Shown here piece after piece: positions 1 to 10,790 of a DNA stretch of 64,000 nucleotides. The notes below the pieces were generated by a model. That model was not told the origin of the DNA. It was given only the letters and a program-made list of their open reading frames with translations, and searched no databases. A program made the translations under genes and the position numbers. The first letter of the stretch is position 1. Each line of letters begins with the position of its first letter. Source of the DNA: Gordonibacter urolithinfaciens (GTDB lineage: Bacteria > Actinomycetota > Coriobacteriia > Coriobacteriales > Eggerthellaceae); the NCBI RefSeq assembly GCF_900199375.1, contig NZ_LT900217.1:1674001-1738000 (forward strand). Direction: 5' to 3'.

Positions 1-218
1 TCATCAACGAGCTCACCGGCGAGGGCATCAACCTGGCCGGCGTCATCCGCATCCTGGACTTGCAGGGGCGGCTGGACGAGCGCGACAACGAGCTGGACGA
101 CCTGCACAAACGCGTGCGCCGATTGGCCGATCGCGTGCACGAGCTGGAAACGCGCGAGAGCGTGAACTCGCTCGTGCGGGCATCCGACATGCCCACGGCG
201 CTGCGGCGCCTTCCCTGA
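1..218 (+). CDS. hspR: HspR-type MerR-family heat-shock repressor, C-terminal part
   Basis: The window opens inside a reading frame (first full codon at 3) of about 71 codons that ends at TGA 216-218. The start of the fragment, ELTGEGINLAGVIRILDL, matches the end of the winged-helix region in HspR repressors. It is followed by a charged helix rich in R, E and L that would be the dimerising coiled coil. HspR is known to repress dnaK and clpB operons in actinobacteria through HAIR operators. Here it lies 52 bp upstream of clpB on the same strand, which fits that regulation. The DNA-binding N-terminus is outside the window, so the call rests on the C-terminal half and on context. Confidence 0.82.
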   Translation, partial: INELTGEGINLAGVIRILDLQGRLDERDNELDDLHKRVRRLADRVHELETRESVNSLVRASDMPTALRRLP

Positions 219-270
219 CCTTGCATTCTCGGCTTTTGCCATTGGACGAAAGCGAAGGAGGAACGAACCT

Positions 271-2931
<2,661 letters not shown>

Positions 2932-2982
2932 CCGTTGTCCGCTTAGGAGCCTCGTGTCCCAGCGGTGAGCGAAAAAGACTTG

Positions 2983-3019
2983 AAACGACCCGTCCGCCAG
3001 CTGCGCGGCGGGTCGTTTT
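2983..3019 (+). terminator. Rho-independent terminator after clpB
   Basis: AAACGACCCG (2983-2992) pairs with CGGGTCGTTT (3009-3018), with further G-C pairing inside, and the stem ends in a short T run. It lies 52 bp past the clpB stop. Confidence 0.8.
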
Positions 3020-3182
3020 GCGTCTTGCGACGTTTGTGCGGTTTTTCGGGAGCGGTGCGGCCCGGCGCCATCCTTTACCTCGATTTGATCTTCGTGCTGC
3101 ACGGTTCTGCTACCGTGGTCCCAACGTTTGCAACGATTCTCGCCGCGCCGAGGTGCGGGGCGACCTTCGAAAGGCGGCATTC

Positions 3183-3587
3183 ATGGGCATGTTCTCGTTC
3201 AGCAGCAAGAAGAAGCGCAAGTACGGCCAGGGCGGCAGCACCCAGTACCAGCAGAAGGGCTTCCTGTCCGGTCTGGGCTTCGGCTCGTTCAGCAGCTCCG
3301 ACCGTCGCAAGGCGGCTTACCGCCAACAGGGGTACGGCCAGCATCCGGCGCAGGTGCAGGCGCACCAGCAGCCTGGCCCGATGGGCGGCATGCCGACGGC
3401 CGTCGCGCCCATGGCCGCCCCCGCCGCCGGCACGGCTTGCGCGCAGTGCGGCACGGCCATCCCGGCCGGGTCCAAATTCTGCCTCCAGTGCGGTGCGAAG
3501 GTGAACCAGGGCGGTTTCTGCGCCTCGTGCGGATCGCAACTGCCGCCGGGCGCGAAGTTCTGTCCCTCCTGCGGCATGCCGCGGTAG
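3183..3587 (+). CDS. Double zinc-ribbon protein
   Basis: A 134-residue protein. The start at 3183 is chosen because the coding pattern (MGMFSFSSKKKRKYGQGG) begins there; the frame is open further upstream but runs through the clpB terminator. The N-terminal half is basic and rich in Gly, Gln and Ser. The C-terminal half holds two consecutive zinc ribbons: CAQCGTAIPAGSKFCLQCG and CASCGSQLPPGAKFCPSCG. Such tandem ribbons usually serve as structural zinc modules. The next gene, 25 bp downstream, is kinase-like, and the two may be co-transcribed. No enzymatic function can be assigned. Confidence 0.8.
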   Translation: MGMFSFSSKKKRKYGQGGSTQYQQKGFLSGLGFGSFSSSDRRKAAYRQQGYGQHPAQVQAHQQPGPMGGMPTAVAPMAAPAAGTACAQCGTAIPAGSKFCLQCGAKVNQGGFCASCGSQLPPGAKFCPSCGMPR

Positions 3588-3612
3588 CGCCGCGCGCGCC
3601 GGGAGGCCTCCC

Positions 3613-4380
3613 GTGTCCCGCGTTGCCGAGCACCTCGTGGCGTTGCCGTACCGGCGCTTCTGCGGGCGCACGGTGCAGGGCTACCGCATAGGAAGGCTGA
3701 CGGGCATCGGCGGCTCGGGCGCCGTGTTCGACGCCGTCGGTCCCGGCGGCGCCCCGGCGGCGCTGAAGCTCCTGCGTCCCCTTCGCCCTGCCTACGACCT
3801 CGCCTCCGTGTGGCGCGAGGTGGCGCCGCTCTCCCGCGTTGACCATCCAGCCGTGCCGGCGTGGCGCGGCATCGTGCGCGCAGGATGCGCCTACTTCATC
3901 GTGCTTGAGCGCATGCCGGGCGACTCGCTCGCCACCTGGCTGTTCGAACGACACCATGCGTTCGGAGCCGTAGAAGTCGCGGGCATGGGCGCGCAACTGG
4001 CCGACGCGCTCATCGCCCTCCACGAGGCCGGCGCGGCTCACGGCGACCTGCGCCCGGCAAACATCCTGTACGATGGAGAGCGGGTCTCGCTCGTCGACTT
4101 CGGTCTTAGCCGGCTCGTGGAGGAAGGTGCGGAGGCGTTCGCTGCCGCCTGCGCCGCGGACATCGCCGGTTTCGCCGATCTTGTGCTTTACCTGCGGTAC
4201 TCGTCATTCGACTCCTCGCGCCAGGGAGGCTCCTGGCGTGACGAGCTGCCGCTTGCTCCTGATCAGCGGTGCTTTCTCGAGGAGGCGTTCGCCGGTGCGG
4301 ATGCACCGGGCACCGCCCTTTCCGCCCGCGAGGCCCGCGCCCGCTTTCTCGGCGCATTCGCGTCCCGGTGTTTCACGTGA
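3613..4380 (+). CDS. Small protein-kinase-like protein with atypical catalytic loop
   Basis: A 255-residue protein with the outline of a Hanks-type kinase. It has a glycine loop (GIGGSGAVFDA), a lysine in AALKLL, a catalytic loop HGDLRPANIL and the metal motif VDFGLSR. The usual HRDLKPEN loop is altered: Arg becomes Gly, Lys becomes Arg and Glu becomes Ala. The protein is shorter than typical kinases, with a reduced region after DFG. It may be an active atypical kinase or a pseudokinase. No membrane segment or sensor domain is visible. It lies 25 bp after the zinc-ribbon gene. The stop codon (TGA 4378-4380) falls inside a perfect parS palindrome, so the last residues (CFT) are fixed by that DNA site. 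Confidence 0.75.
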   Translation: MSRVAEHLVALPYRRFCGRTVQGYRIGRLTGIGGSGAVFDAVGPGGAPAALKLLRPLRPAYDLASVWREVAPLSRVDHPAVPAWRGIVRAGCAYFIVLERMPGDSLATWLFERHHAFGAVEVAGMGAQLADALIALHEAGAAHGDLRPANILYDGERVSLVDFGLSRLVEEGAEAFAAACAADIAGFADLVLYLRYSSFDSSRQGGSWRDELPLAPDQRCFLEEAFAGADAPGTALSAREARARFLGAFASRCFT

Positions 4381-4389
4381 AACACCGGG
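4364..4389. promoter_or_regulatory. parS centromere site (ParB binding) within a 26-bp perfect palindrome
   Basis: Bases 4369-4384 read TGTTTCACGTGAAACA, identical to the widely conserved bacterial parS consensus bound by ParB (Spo0J). The symmetry extends to a perfect 26-bp palindrome (CCCGG and CCGGG at the ends). The site overlaps the stop codon of the kinase-like gene. A second perfect copy lies at 41184-41199. parS sites cluster near chromosomal origins. Confidence 0.85.
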
Positions 4390-4479
4390 ACGGCTTTCCC
4401 GAGTAGACGAACGAGAAGCGCCGCATCAACGTTTAGCGGTGTTGGCACGTGAGGCGTATCGCGCGCGGGGCTTTTGTAC

Positions 4480-4485
4480 TAGAAT
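4480..4485 (+). promoter_or_regulatory. -10 box (TAGAAT) placed for a leaderless transcript
   Basis: TAGAAT ends 6 bases before the ATG at 4492, so transcription would begin at or next to the start codon. There is no ribosome-binding sequence between them. The -35 box is not clear. Confidence 0.5.
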
Positions 4486-4491
4486 ACCGGC

Positions 4492-4629
4492 ATGCGCACT
4501 TCGAAGCAGAGCATACGGCAGGCTATCACCACCCCGCTGATCGGGTTCGGCGTCGTGTTGCTGGCGCTCGCGTGCTTCCTGCTGCTGCTATGGACGCTCA
4601 TCATCGTGGTGAGGGTTGTGCTGGGATGA
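4492..4629 (+). CDS. 45-residue single-pass membrane peptide upstream of trkH
   Basis: The ATG at 4492 opens a 45-codon frame ending at TGA 4627-4629. A polar, basic N-terminus (MRTSKQSIRQAITT) is followed by one long hydrophobic helix rich in Leu, Val and Ala with a Trp. This is the profile of a small inner-membrane protein. It has no Shine-Dalgarno sequence but a -10 box just upstream (4480-4485), which suggests leaderless translation. It ends 50 bp before trkH and could be an accessory peptide of the potassium transporter, but that rests only on position. Confidence 0.55.
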   Translation: MRTSKQSIRQAITTPLIGFGVVLLALACFLLLLWTLIIVVRVVLG

Positions 4630-4679
4630 CGACGGACAACCAGGCTGCACCGTGCGCCGGCCTTCGGAGGGGATAGGCC

Positions 4680-6218
4680 ATGTGGCAGCGGTTCTCCCTC
4701 TACGACATACGTGTCATCGGGCACTATCTGGGCGTGCTCGTCCTGTTCTCCACCATTGCGCTGCTCGTGCCGCTGGCCACGGCCATCGCGTGCGGCGAGT
4801 GGGAACCGGCCTCGCACTACCTGCTGACCATCGGCATCTCGCTAATCCTGGGCTCGGGCCTGCGCTTCCTGCGCATTGAGCCCGGTCGGCTCGGCCGCCA
4901 GCAGGCGCTGGCCGTGACCGGCTTCGCGTGGATCGTGCTTGCGTTTGTGGCGAGCATACCGCTGTACCTCTCCGGCCATTTTGCCAGCTACCTCGACGCG
5001 TTGTTCGACGGCGTGTCGGGTATCACCACCACGGGCGCCAGCATCATCCTCGATCTCGACCATCTTTCGAATGCCGACAACATGTGGCGTTTCATGATGC
5101 ACCTTTTAGGAGGATTCGGCCTGATCGTGGTGGCGCTGTCGTTCGGGTTGTTCGGCAAGCGCTCGGGTGCGAGCCTGTACTCGTCGGAGGGGCGCAGCGA
5201 GCACGTCGTGCCCAACGTGGTGCAAACGTCGCAGTTCATCGCCAAGATCGGCATGGGGTTCATCATTGTTGCCACGGCTATACTCTCCCTTATGTGCCTG
5301 TTCGTCGGTATGGAACCGCTGCGCGCCGTCCTGCAATCGCTCTGGCTGTCCATATCCGGCTTCACGACAGGCGGCTTCGCTCCTATGAGCCAGAGCATCA
5401 TGTACTACCACTCGTTCCCCATCGAGGTGGTGCTCATGATGCTCATGCTACTGGGCTCCGTCAACTTCGTGCTGCACTCCGAGATATGGAAAGGCCACGT
5501 GGCCGTGTTCTTCCGGGATCTGGAGATACGCACCATGGTGCTGTGGCTTGCCGTGATGACGTGCGTGTTCGCGGCCTCGCTGTCCGCCAGCCTGAACTTC
5601 TCCGACCTGCCGGCCATGCTGAGGCGCGGCGGGTTCATGGTCATCTCGGCATTCTCCACCACCGGCTTTCAGAACATCACCACGAACCAGCTCACCGGCG
5701 CGCTGTCGTCGGGCGCGTTCCTCGTGGTGGCCCTGCTCATGGCCGTGGGTGGCAGCGGAGGGTCCACGTCGGGCGGCGTGAAGTTCAGCCGCGTGGGCAT
5801 CATAGCGAAATCCATCGTGGCCACCATCAAGGAGGCGCTCGCGCCTGACTCCGCGCGTGTGGTGGTGTCGTACAACCACGTGGGCCGTCGCATGGTGACG
5901 CCCGAGGTGGTGAAGGAGGCCATGACGGTGTTCACGCTGTACGTGCTCACCTACGTCATCGGCGCGCTCGTGGGCATCTCGCACGGGTACGAGGCCACGC
6001 AGGCCATTTTCGAGTCGGTGGCCATGGCATCGAACGGCGGCGTGTCTTCGGGGCTGGCCGCGCCTGGCATGCCGGCCACGCTGGAGGTGTTCTATATCGT
6101 GCAGATGTGGGCCGGCCGTCTGGAGTTCGTGACGCTGCTCGCGCTGATCGTGGAGATATTCGTGTCGTTCAAGCCGCGCCGGCGCGCGCCGCAGATACGG
6201 ACAGGTGAGGTGCTGTGA
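4680..6218 (+). CDS. trkH: TrkH-family potassium transporter, membrane subunit
   Basis: A 512-residue polytopic membrane protein of the TrkH/KtrB superfamily, which imports K+ through four pseudo-repeated M1-P-M2 units. Selectivity-filter-like segments are visible: GVSGITTTGASI near residue 112, then ISGFTTGGFA, ISAFSTTGFQNIT, and SNGGVSSGL near the C-terminus. The start has GGAGGGG just upstream. The usual cytoplasmic partner TrkA is not in the window. The stop overlaps the next start by one base (TGATG at 6216-6220), so the two are translationally coupled. Confidence 0.92.
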   Translation: MWQRFSLYDIRVIGHYLGVLVLFSTIALLVPLATAIACGEWEPASHYLLTIGISLILGSGLRFLRIEPGRLGRQQALAVTGFAWIVLAFVASIPLYLSGHFASYLDALFDGVSGITTTGASIILDLDHLSNADNMWRFMMHLLGGFGLIVVALSFGLFGKRSGASLYSSEGRSEHVVPNVVQTSQFIAKIGMGFIIVATAILSLMCLFVGMEPLRAVLQSLWLSISGFTTGGFAPMSQSIMYYHSFPIEVVLMMLMLLGSVNFVLHSEIWKGHVAVFFRDLEIRTMVLWLAVMTCVFAASLSASLNFSDLPAMLRRGGFMVISAFSTTGFQNITTNQLTGALSSGAFLVVALLMAVGGSGGSTSGGVKFSRVGIIAKSIVATIKEALAPDSARVVVSYNHVGRRMVTPEVVKEAMTVFTLYVLTYVIGALVGISHGYEATQAIFESVAMASNGGVSSGLAAPGMPATLEVFYIVQMWAGRLEFVTLLALIVEIFVSFKPRRRAPQIRTGEVL

Positions 6219-6919
6219 TGCGGGCGACCGACCAGGCAAGGGAGCGCGCCTGCGGGGCGCGGAGCGCCGAAGGCGAGGGGGCTTGCGGTTGCCGTGCGCC
6301 TCACGGCCGTGAGGCAGGTTTCTTCTACGGTGAAGCCCTTGGGTGGCTGCGCCGCGCCCTTGCCGCGCTCGTGCTGGCTGGGGCGCTGACGACGACGCTC
6401 GTGCCAGGCTCGGCGTTCGCGGACGACGACGAGAACCTGGTGAACCCCCAGCAGCGTCCCGACAGCTCGTTCATCTACGACACCTCCATCGCGGCGCTCG
6501 GCAACGCCGATGCATACTACGACAACCAGACCGTGCAGGTGGTGGGCGAGGCCATCGGGGACAGCATCCGCGAGGGCTTGGACAACCGCCACCGGTGGAT
6601 CACGCTCGCCGCCAACGAGAAGGACTCCACCGCAACGGTGTCGGTGCTGATGACCGTCGAGCAGGCGGCGAAGATAGACACGTTTGGCAAGTACGGCACC
6701 ACCGGCACGAAGCTGCAGGTGCGCGGTACGTTCCACCTGGTGTGCACCGAGCACGAGGGACTCACCGACCTGCACGCCGACATCGTGACCGTGGTGGATA
6801 AGGGCAAGCACCATGAAGACGAGTTCGACGTGAATGCGTTCGTTCCCGGCGCCATTGCCACAGCGTTGGGGCTCGCGCTCATGGGCGTGTTCTACTATCT
6901 GCGCGAACGGCAGCGCTAG
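6218..6919 (+). CDS. Secreted or membrane-anchored protein of unknown function, possible OB-fold
   Basis: A protein of about 233 residues, coupled to trkH by a one-base overlap. A hydrophilic N-terminus of about 40 residues precedes a hydrophobic segment (ALAALVLAGALTTTLVPGSAFA) that resembles a signal peptide ending in an AFA-like cleavage site. The mature part contains YDNQTVQVVGEAIGDSIREG and KLQVRGTFHLVCTEHEG. This strand pattern recalls OB-fold domains of extracytoplasmic proteins. A C-terminal hydrophobic helix followed by RERQR suggests an anchor. The unusually long basic leader leaves the true start uncertain. The role is unknown; the neighbours are trkH and rsgA. Confidence 0.7.
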   Translation: MRATDQARERACGARSAEGEGACGCRAPHGREAGFFYGEALGWLRRALAALVLAGALTTTLVPGSAFADDDENLVNPQQRPDSSFIYDTSIAALGNADAYYDNQTVQVVGEAIGDSIREGLDNRHRWITLAANEKDSTATVSVLMTVEQAAKIDTFGKYGTTGTKLQVRGTFHLVCTEHEGLTDLHADIVTVVDKGKHHEDEFDVNAFVPGAIATALGLALMGVFYYLRERQR

Positions 6920-6934
6920 GCAAGGAGGGTACGT

Positions 6935-7939
6935 TTGCAGAAGGGCCAGGTCGTCAAGCTGGATCGCGGGTATCCGCTCGTGCGGATGGACGAGGGGCGG
7001 CTCGTGCGCTGCGAGCACGCCACGGCGCTTGTGAAGGGCGAGCAGGTGCGGGCCGTCATCGGCGACTGGGTGGAGGTGACGGTTCCCGCGGGCCACGACA
7101 AGGGCATCATCGAGGCCATCCTGCCTCGTACGCGCGCGTTCGTGCGCAAGGACCCCACGGAGCGGGCGCTGCCCCAGGTGCTGGCTGCGAACTTCGACCG
7201 CGTGTTCGTGGCACAGCCGCTCTCCGATATGAATTTCAAGCGGCTCGAGCGCGAGCTCGTGCTGGCCTACGAGACGGGCGCCGCCGTGACCGTGGTGCTC
7301 ACAAAGGCCGACCTCGCCGAAAGCGAGGATGCCGTGCGCACCGTGCGCGACCACGTGCGCGAGCTGGCAGGGCCCGCTGCGGAGACGGTGGTGGTGTCGG
7401 CGGCGGAGCCGGCAAGCGTGGAGGCCGTGCGTGCCCTCGTGCCTCCCGGCACGACGGCTGTCTTCATCGGCAAGAGCGGCGTGGGGAAGTCGAGCCTGGT
7501 GAACCTGCTGGTTGGTCATGAGGTGCAGGAGACGGCCGAAGTGCGCGAGGGCGACGGCAAAGGCCGCCATACCACGGTGAGCCGCGAGATGATTCCCGTG
7601 CCAGGCGGCGGCTTCGTGGTGGACATGCCCGGCGTGAGGGGCTTGGGCCTCTGGGATGCCGATGCGGGCATCGAGGCCGCGTTCGCCGACGTCGAGCAGC
7701 TGGCCGAGCAGTGCCGCTTCCGCGACTGCCGCCATCAGGACGAGCCCGGCTGCGCCGTGCGCGCCGCCGTTGACTCGGGCGAGCTAAGCGAGGCCCGCTT
7801 CGCCTCCTACCAGGGCCTGCGCCAGGAGACTGCCCAGGTGAAGGAGCGCCGCGAGGAAGCCCGACGCCTGCGCGGCGAGAAAGCCTCCACCAGCGGCAAG
7901 CGCCGCCCACCCAAATCCCGCAAGGGAAAGAGGGGCTAG
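6935..7939 (+). CDS. rsgA: RsgA, ribosome small-subunit-dependent GTPase
   Basis: RsgA is a circularly permuted GTPase that acts late in 30S ribosome assembly. The 334 residues show an N-terminal OB domain (1-70), G4 TKAD (123-126), the P-loop GKSGVGKSS (179-187), G3 DMPGVRG, and the C-terminal zinc module CRFRDCRHQDEPGC. The Lys/Arg-rich tail is common in this family. The start is TTG at 6935, supported by AAGGAGGGT 6 bases upstream. It follows the secreted-protein gene by 15 bp and probably belongs to the same transcription unit as trkH. Confidence 0.95.
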   Translation: MQKGQVVKLDRGYPLVRMDEGRLVRCEHATALVKGEQVRAVIGDWVEVTVPAGHDKGIIEAILPRTRAFVRKDPTERALPQVLAANFDRVFVAQPLSDMNFKRLERELVLAYETGAAVTVVLTKADLAESEDAVRTVRDHVRELAGPAAETVVVSAAEPASVEAVRALVPPGTTAVFIGKSGVGKSSLVNLLVGHEVQETAEVREGDGKGRHTTVSREMIPVPGGGFVVDMPGVRGLGLWDADAGIEAAFADVEQLAEQCRFRDCRHQDEPGCAVRAAVDSGELSEARFASYQGLRQETAQVKERREEARRLRGEKASTSGKRRPPKSRKGKRG

Positions 7940-8372
7940 CGCCCGTTGCCGCCTCTGCGAAAGACCCTCCTAGATTTTTCTCGGGCAGCCTGTTCGTCAA
8001 AGAAGATCGTGCGGAATGCTCCGACCAGTTGGGAGCCCAGCTTAGATGAGTGCCCCTCTTTATCATCCAAAAACATCGAAGGTCGATGTAGATTCGCCCG
8101 ACCGCGTATGACCTGCGAAAACCTGCACAGCCACGCTTCGCACGCACCCGATCCTCTTTATCTTTCGCAATCATCCTGGATGTCGAAGAGCTTGCGTAAC
8201 CATGGCAGCGGCTTCTTGATCAAGGTTTCTGCTATACTTCGCTGCGGCGGTTCGGCTGTGCGTTGCGCATGGCGGGGGCGCTCCGCGTTTGCATCGTTGG
8301 GCCCTGCACTCGCGGTTTACCCGTTGCCCAAAGCCCGCGGCCGATAGGTCGTGTGGAGACAAGGAGAAACCC
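7940..8372. other. Intergenic region and long leader before queT
   Basis: There is no convincing gene in these 433 bases, which are less GC-rich than the flanks up to about 8230. A probable extended -10 box (TGCTATACT, hexamer 8233-8238) would give a leader of about 128 bases before queT. The leader is GC-rich with potential for local pairing, but I do not recognise any of the known preQ1 riboswitch patterns in it. Confidence 0.45.
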
Positions 8373-8948
8373 ATGAACAAGGGAAGATCGTCGTACGTCG
8401 CCCAGGCGGGCATGATCGCGGCCGTGTACGCCGCCGCCACGCTCGTCGCGTTGCTGCTTTTGCAGGGGTTGGCATGGGGGCCGGTCCAGTTCCGCATATC
8501 GGAGGCGGTGTGCGTGCTGGCCGTGCTCACGCCGGCGGCCGTGCCGGGGCTCACGGTGGGCTGCATCGTGGCGAACCTCATCGCGCTGGCCGTGAACGGA
8601 ACGGGGGCGCTCGGCTTGCTGGACGTGGTGTTCGGCAGCCTGGCCACGTTCCTGGGCGCGCTGTGGTGTTGGAAGATGCGCGAGCGTCCGAAGCTCGCGC
8701 TGCTCGGGCCGGTGATCGCGAACGCGGTGATCGTGCCCGCGTACCTGCCGCTCTTGCTGCAGGGCTTGGGCTTCTACACCATCCCGTTCACGAGCATCGC
8801 GTTGGACGGCGCCTACGTGCCCATGTACCTGTTCGGCTTGATAGCCACCGGTATCGGCGAGGCGCTGGTCATGTACGTGCTGGGTTTGCCGCTGCTTTCG
8901 GCGCTCAAGCGCTTCCGTGTGGTGAAGCAGCCGGCGAAGGCGTCGTAG
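8373..8948 (+). CDS. queT: QueT-family queuosine-precursor transporter
   Basis: A 191-residue, very hydrophobic protein with about five membrane helices. The segment VQFRISEAVCVLAVLTP is characteristic of the QueT (DUF988) family, which acts as the substrate-specific S component of an energy-coupling-factor importer for preQ1/preQ0. The start at 8373 has AAGGAG 7 bases upstream. No ECF ATPase or T component is encoded nearby, so it would have to share a common ECF module elsewhere. It is transcribed alone, with a leader of about 128 bases. Confidence 0.85.
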   Translation: MNKGRSSYVAQAGMIAAVYAAATLVALLLLQGLAWGPVQFRISEAVCVLAVLTPAAVPGLTVGCIVANLIALAVNGTGALGLLDVVFGSLATFLGALWCWKMRERPKLALLGPVIANAVIVPAYLPLLLQGLGFYTIPFTSIALDGAYVPMYLFGLIATGIGEALVMYVLGLPLLSALKRFRVVKQPAKAS

Positions 8949-9142
8949 GCGTACCTTCTCGATCGTGCCTCTCCGGGCCGCTTTCGCCCTCGGTGCCCGG
9001 ATGGGCGTATCGGCGGTGCCGGCGGCCGCTCCACAGGCGGCGCGCCTTTCCGAGCATGCACTGGCCGGGATGGTGCGTTCGCGTCCCCTTCGCAAATTCG
9101 GTGTAATCAAGAGGGTGCAGGGCCAAAGCGCGGGCCGCGCGG

Positions 9143-9148
9143 TACAAT
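9143..9148 (+). promoter_or_regulatory. -10 box (TACAAT) for the glycosyltransferase-like gene
   Basis: TACAAT lies 59 bases upstream of the ATG at 9208. No convincing -35 box is present at the expected spacing. Confidence 0.4.
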
Positions 9149-9207
9149 AGATCAGTTTTGAGGGCGGTCGAAGGGGACCGTCGGCTCGCCGATTTCAAAG
9201 GAAGCGC

Positions 9208-10506
9208 ATGAACCCGGTTATCGTCATACCGACCTTCGTCTCTGCCCGTCGCCGCAAGGAAGGCGGCGGCGTTTTGACCACCTACGACCACGCCACGCCC
9301 ATCTCGGCCCCGGGCGAGCTGCCGCGCCTGCTGCACTCGCTGCAGAAGGTGCGCGGCATCGGTCAGATCGTGGTGCTGGTGGTGAGCGAGCCGTCCATCG
9401 AGAACCAGGCGGCCGAGAAGGTGCAGACGCAGGTATCGCAGTACCCTTCTCTCAACGTGGCCGTGGTGGGAGCGCCCGAGCTCGCGCTCATCCAGCAGCG
9501 CATGGAGCAGCTGGGCCTGGGCAAGCTTCAGAAGGAGATCGGCCTGTCGGGCTACGGCGCCATCCGCAACCTGGGTCTCGTGGTGGCGAACACGCTCGGC
9601 TTCGACTCGGTGGTCTTCCTGGACGACGACGAGGTGGTGGACGACGCCGATTTCCTGCAGAAAGCCATGTACGGCCTGGGCAAGCTCACGAAGAAGGGCA
9701 TCCCCATCCTGGCCAAGACGGGCTTCTACTTCAACTCCGAGGGCACGTACCTCTCGAAGAGCCAGGACAAGTGGTACAACCACTTCTGGCAGCAGGGCAA
9801 GGCGTTCAACAAGATGATGACGAAGGCCATGCGCGGCCCGCGCCTGTCGCGCTCGAACCACGTGTGCGGCGGCTGCCTGGCGCTGCACAAAGAGGCATTC
9901 AAGCGCCTGTCGTTCGACCCGTGGATCGCGCGCGGCGAGGATCTGGATTACATGCTGGACCTGCGCATGTACGGATCGGACATCTGGCTGGACAACCAGT
10001 GGAGCCTGCGCCACCTGCCGCCCGAGACCGAGAGCGAGGGCACGCGCTTCCGCCAGGATATCTTCCGCTGGCTCTACGAGTTCCGCAAGATGGAGTACAG
10101 CCGCACGCAGATCGACCTCTTGCAGGTGAAGCCCTCCTCGCTCGAGCCGTATCCGGGGCCGTTCCTGGAGCCCGGCATCACGCGACGCATCCGCCTGACG
10201 GCGTTTTTGCGCAGCCTGGCGCGTCCCGACAAGAAGGCCTATCGCCGCGCCGCGAAGGCTGCGACGGGAGAGGCCACCACGTACGCGCAGCGCAACTGCT
10301 CGAAGTACTTCGAGTTCCAGTTCGTCTGGCCCGAGCTCATGGCGCGCATGGAGAACGACCAGATCCTGCGCACGGCGCTCATCCAGTCGGCCGCGCAACG
10401 ACAGCTGGGTGTGGACTCCCCGCGCCAAGCGGCGGCAGTGGCTGCTCAGGCGGCCGGCATCGACCCCGGCGTGACGAGCGAGATCCGCCTCAACATCGCC
10501 GAGTAG
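9208..10506 (+). CDS. Glycosyltransferase-like protein (GT-A fold, family 2-like)
   Basis: A 432-residue protein, probably cytoplasmic. The N-terminus (MNPVIVIPTFVSARR) resembles the first strand of GT-A nucleotide-sugar transferases. SVVFLDDDEVVDD near residue 135 is the expected DxD-type metal site, and SNHVCGGCLALHKEAF with ARGEDLDYMLDLRM resembles the acceptor-side ED motif of family 2 enzymes. About 180 C-terminal residues lack a recognised domain. The start has AAAGGAAG upstream. It stands alone, so donor and acceptor cannot be inferred. Confidence 0.7.
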   Translation: MNPVIVIPTFVSARRRKEGGGVLTTYDHATPISAPGELPRLLHSLQKVRGIGQIVVLVVSEPSIENQAAEKVQTQVSQYPSLNVAVVGAPELALIQQRMEQLGLGKLQKEIGLSGYGAIRNLGLVVANTLGFDSVVFLDDDEVVDDADFLQKAMYGLGKLTKKGIPILAKTGFYFNSEGTYLSKSQDKWYNHFWQQGKAFNKMMTKAMRGPRLSRSNHVCGGCLALHKEAFKRLSFDPWIARGEDLDYMLDLRMYGSDIWLDNQWSLRHLPPETESEGTRFRQDIFRWLYEFRKMEYSRTQIDLLQVKPSSLEPYPGPFLEPGITRRIRLTAFLRSLARPDKKAYRRAAKAATGEATTYAQRNCSKYFEFQFVWPELMARMENDQILRTALIQSAAQRQLGVDSPRQAAAVAAQAAGIDPGVTSEIRLNIAE

Positions 10507-10790
10507 CGCTCGAGCTGCCGGAAGCGCGGCGGGTGCCGGACCATCGCCGGTCGGGCAACCGCCAGAGCGGCTTGCTGCAAGCCGAGCGCGTGCGGCGACC
10601 TGCCTGCGCGTAGGTTCAGCAAGCTGCCGCATCCTCCGGGGCCGCCCGTCGGCGACGCGGCGGCAACGTTGGGCAACGCATGCCTGACGCTTGCGGAATT
10701 GACGCGCCTTTAACGTGCGTGCAGTGCCGTTTCCGTTAAACTGGGTCGCGGACATATCGTTGATCGGGGAAGGGACTGGCAGGCGCGCCC

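Noticed and set aside
8239-8372. preQ1 riboswitch before queT
   Set aside because: The gene family often has one, and the leader length would allow it, but none of the conserved preQ1-I, -II or -III sequence blocks can be recognised.
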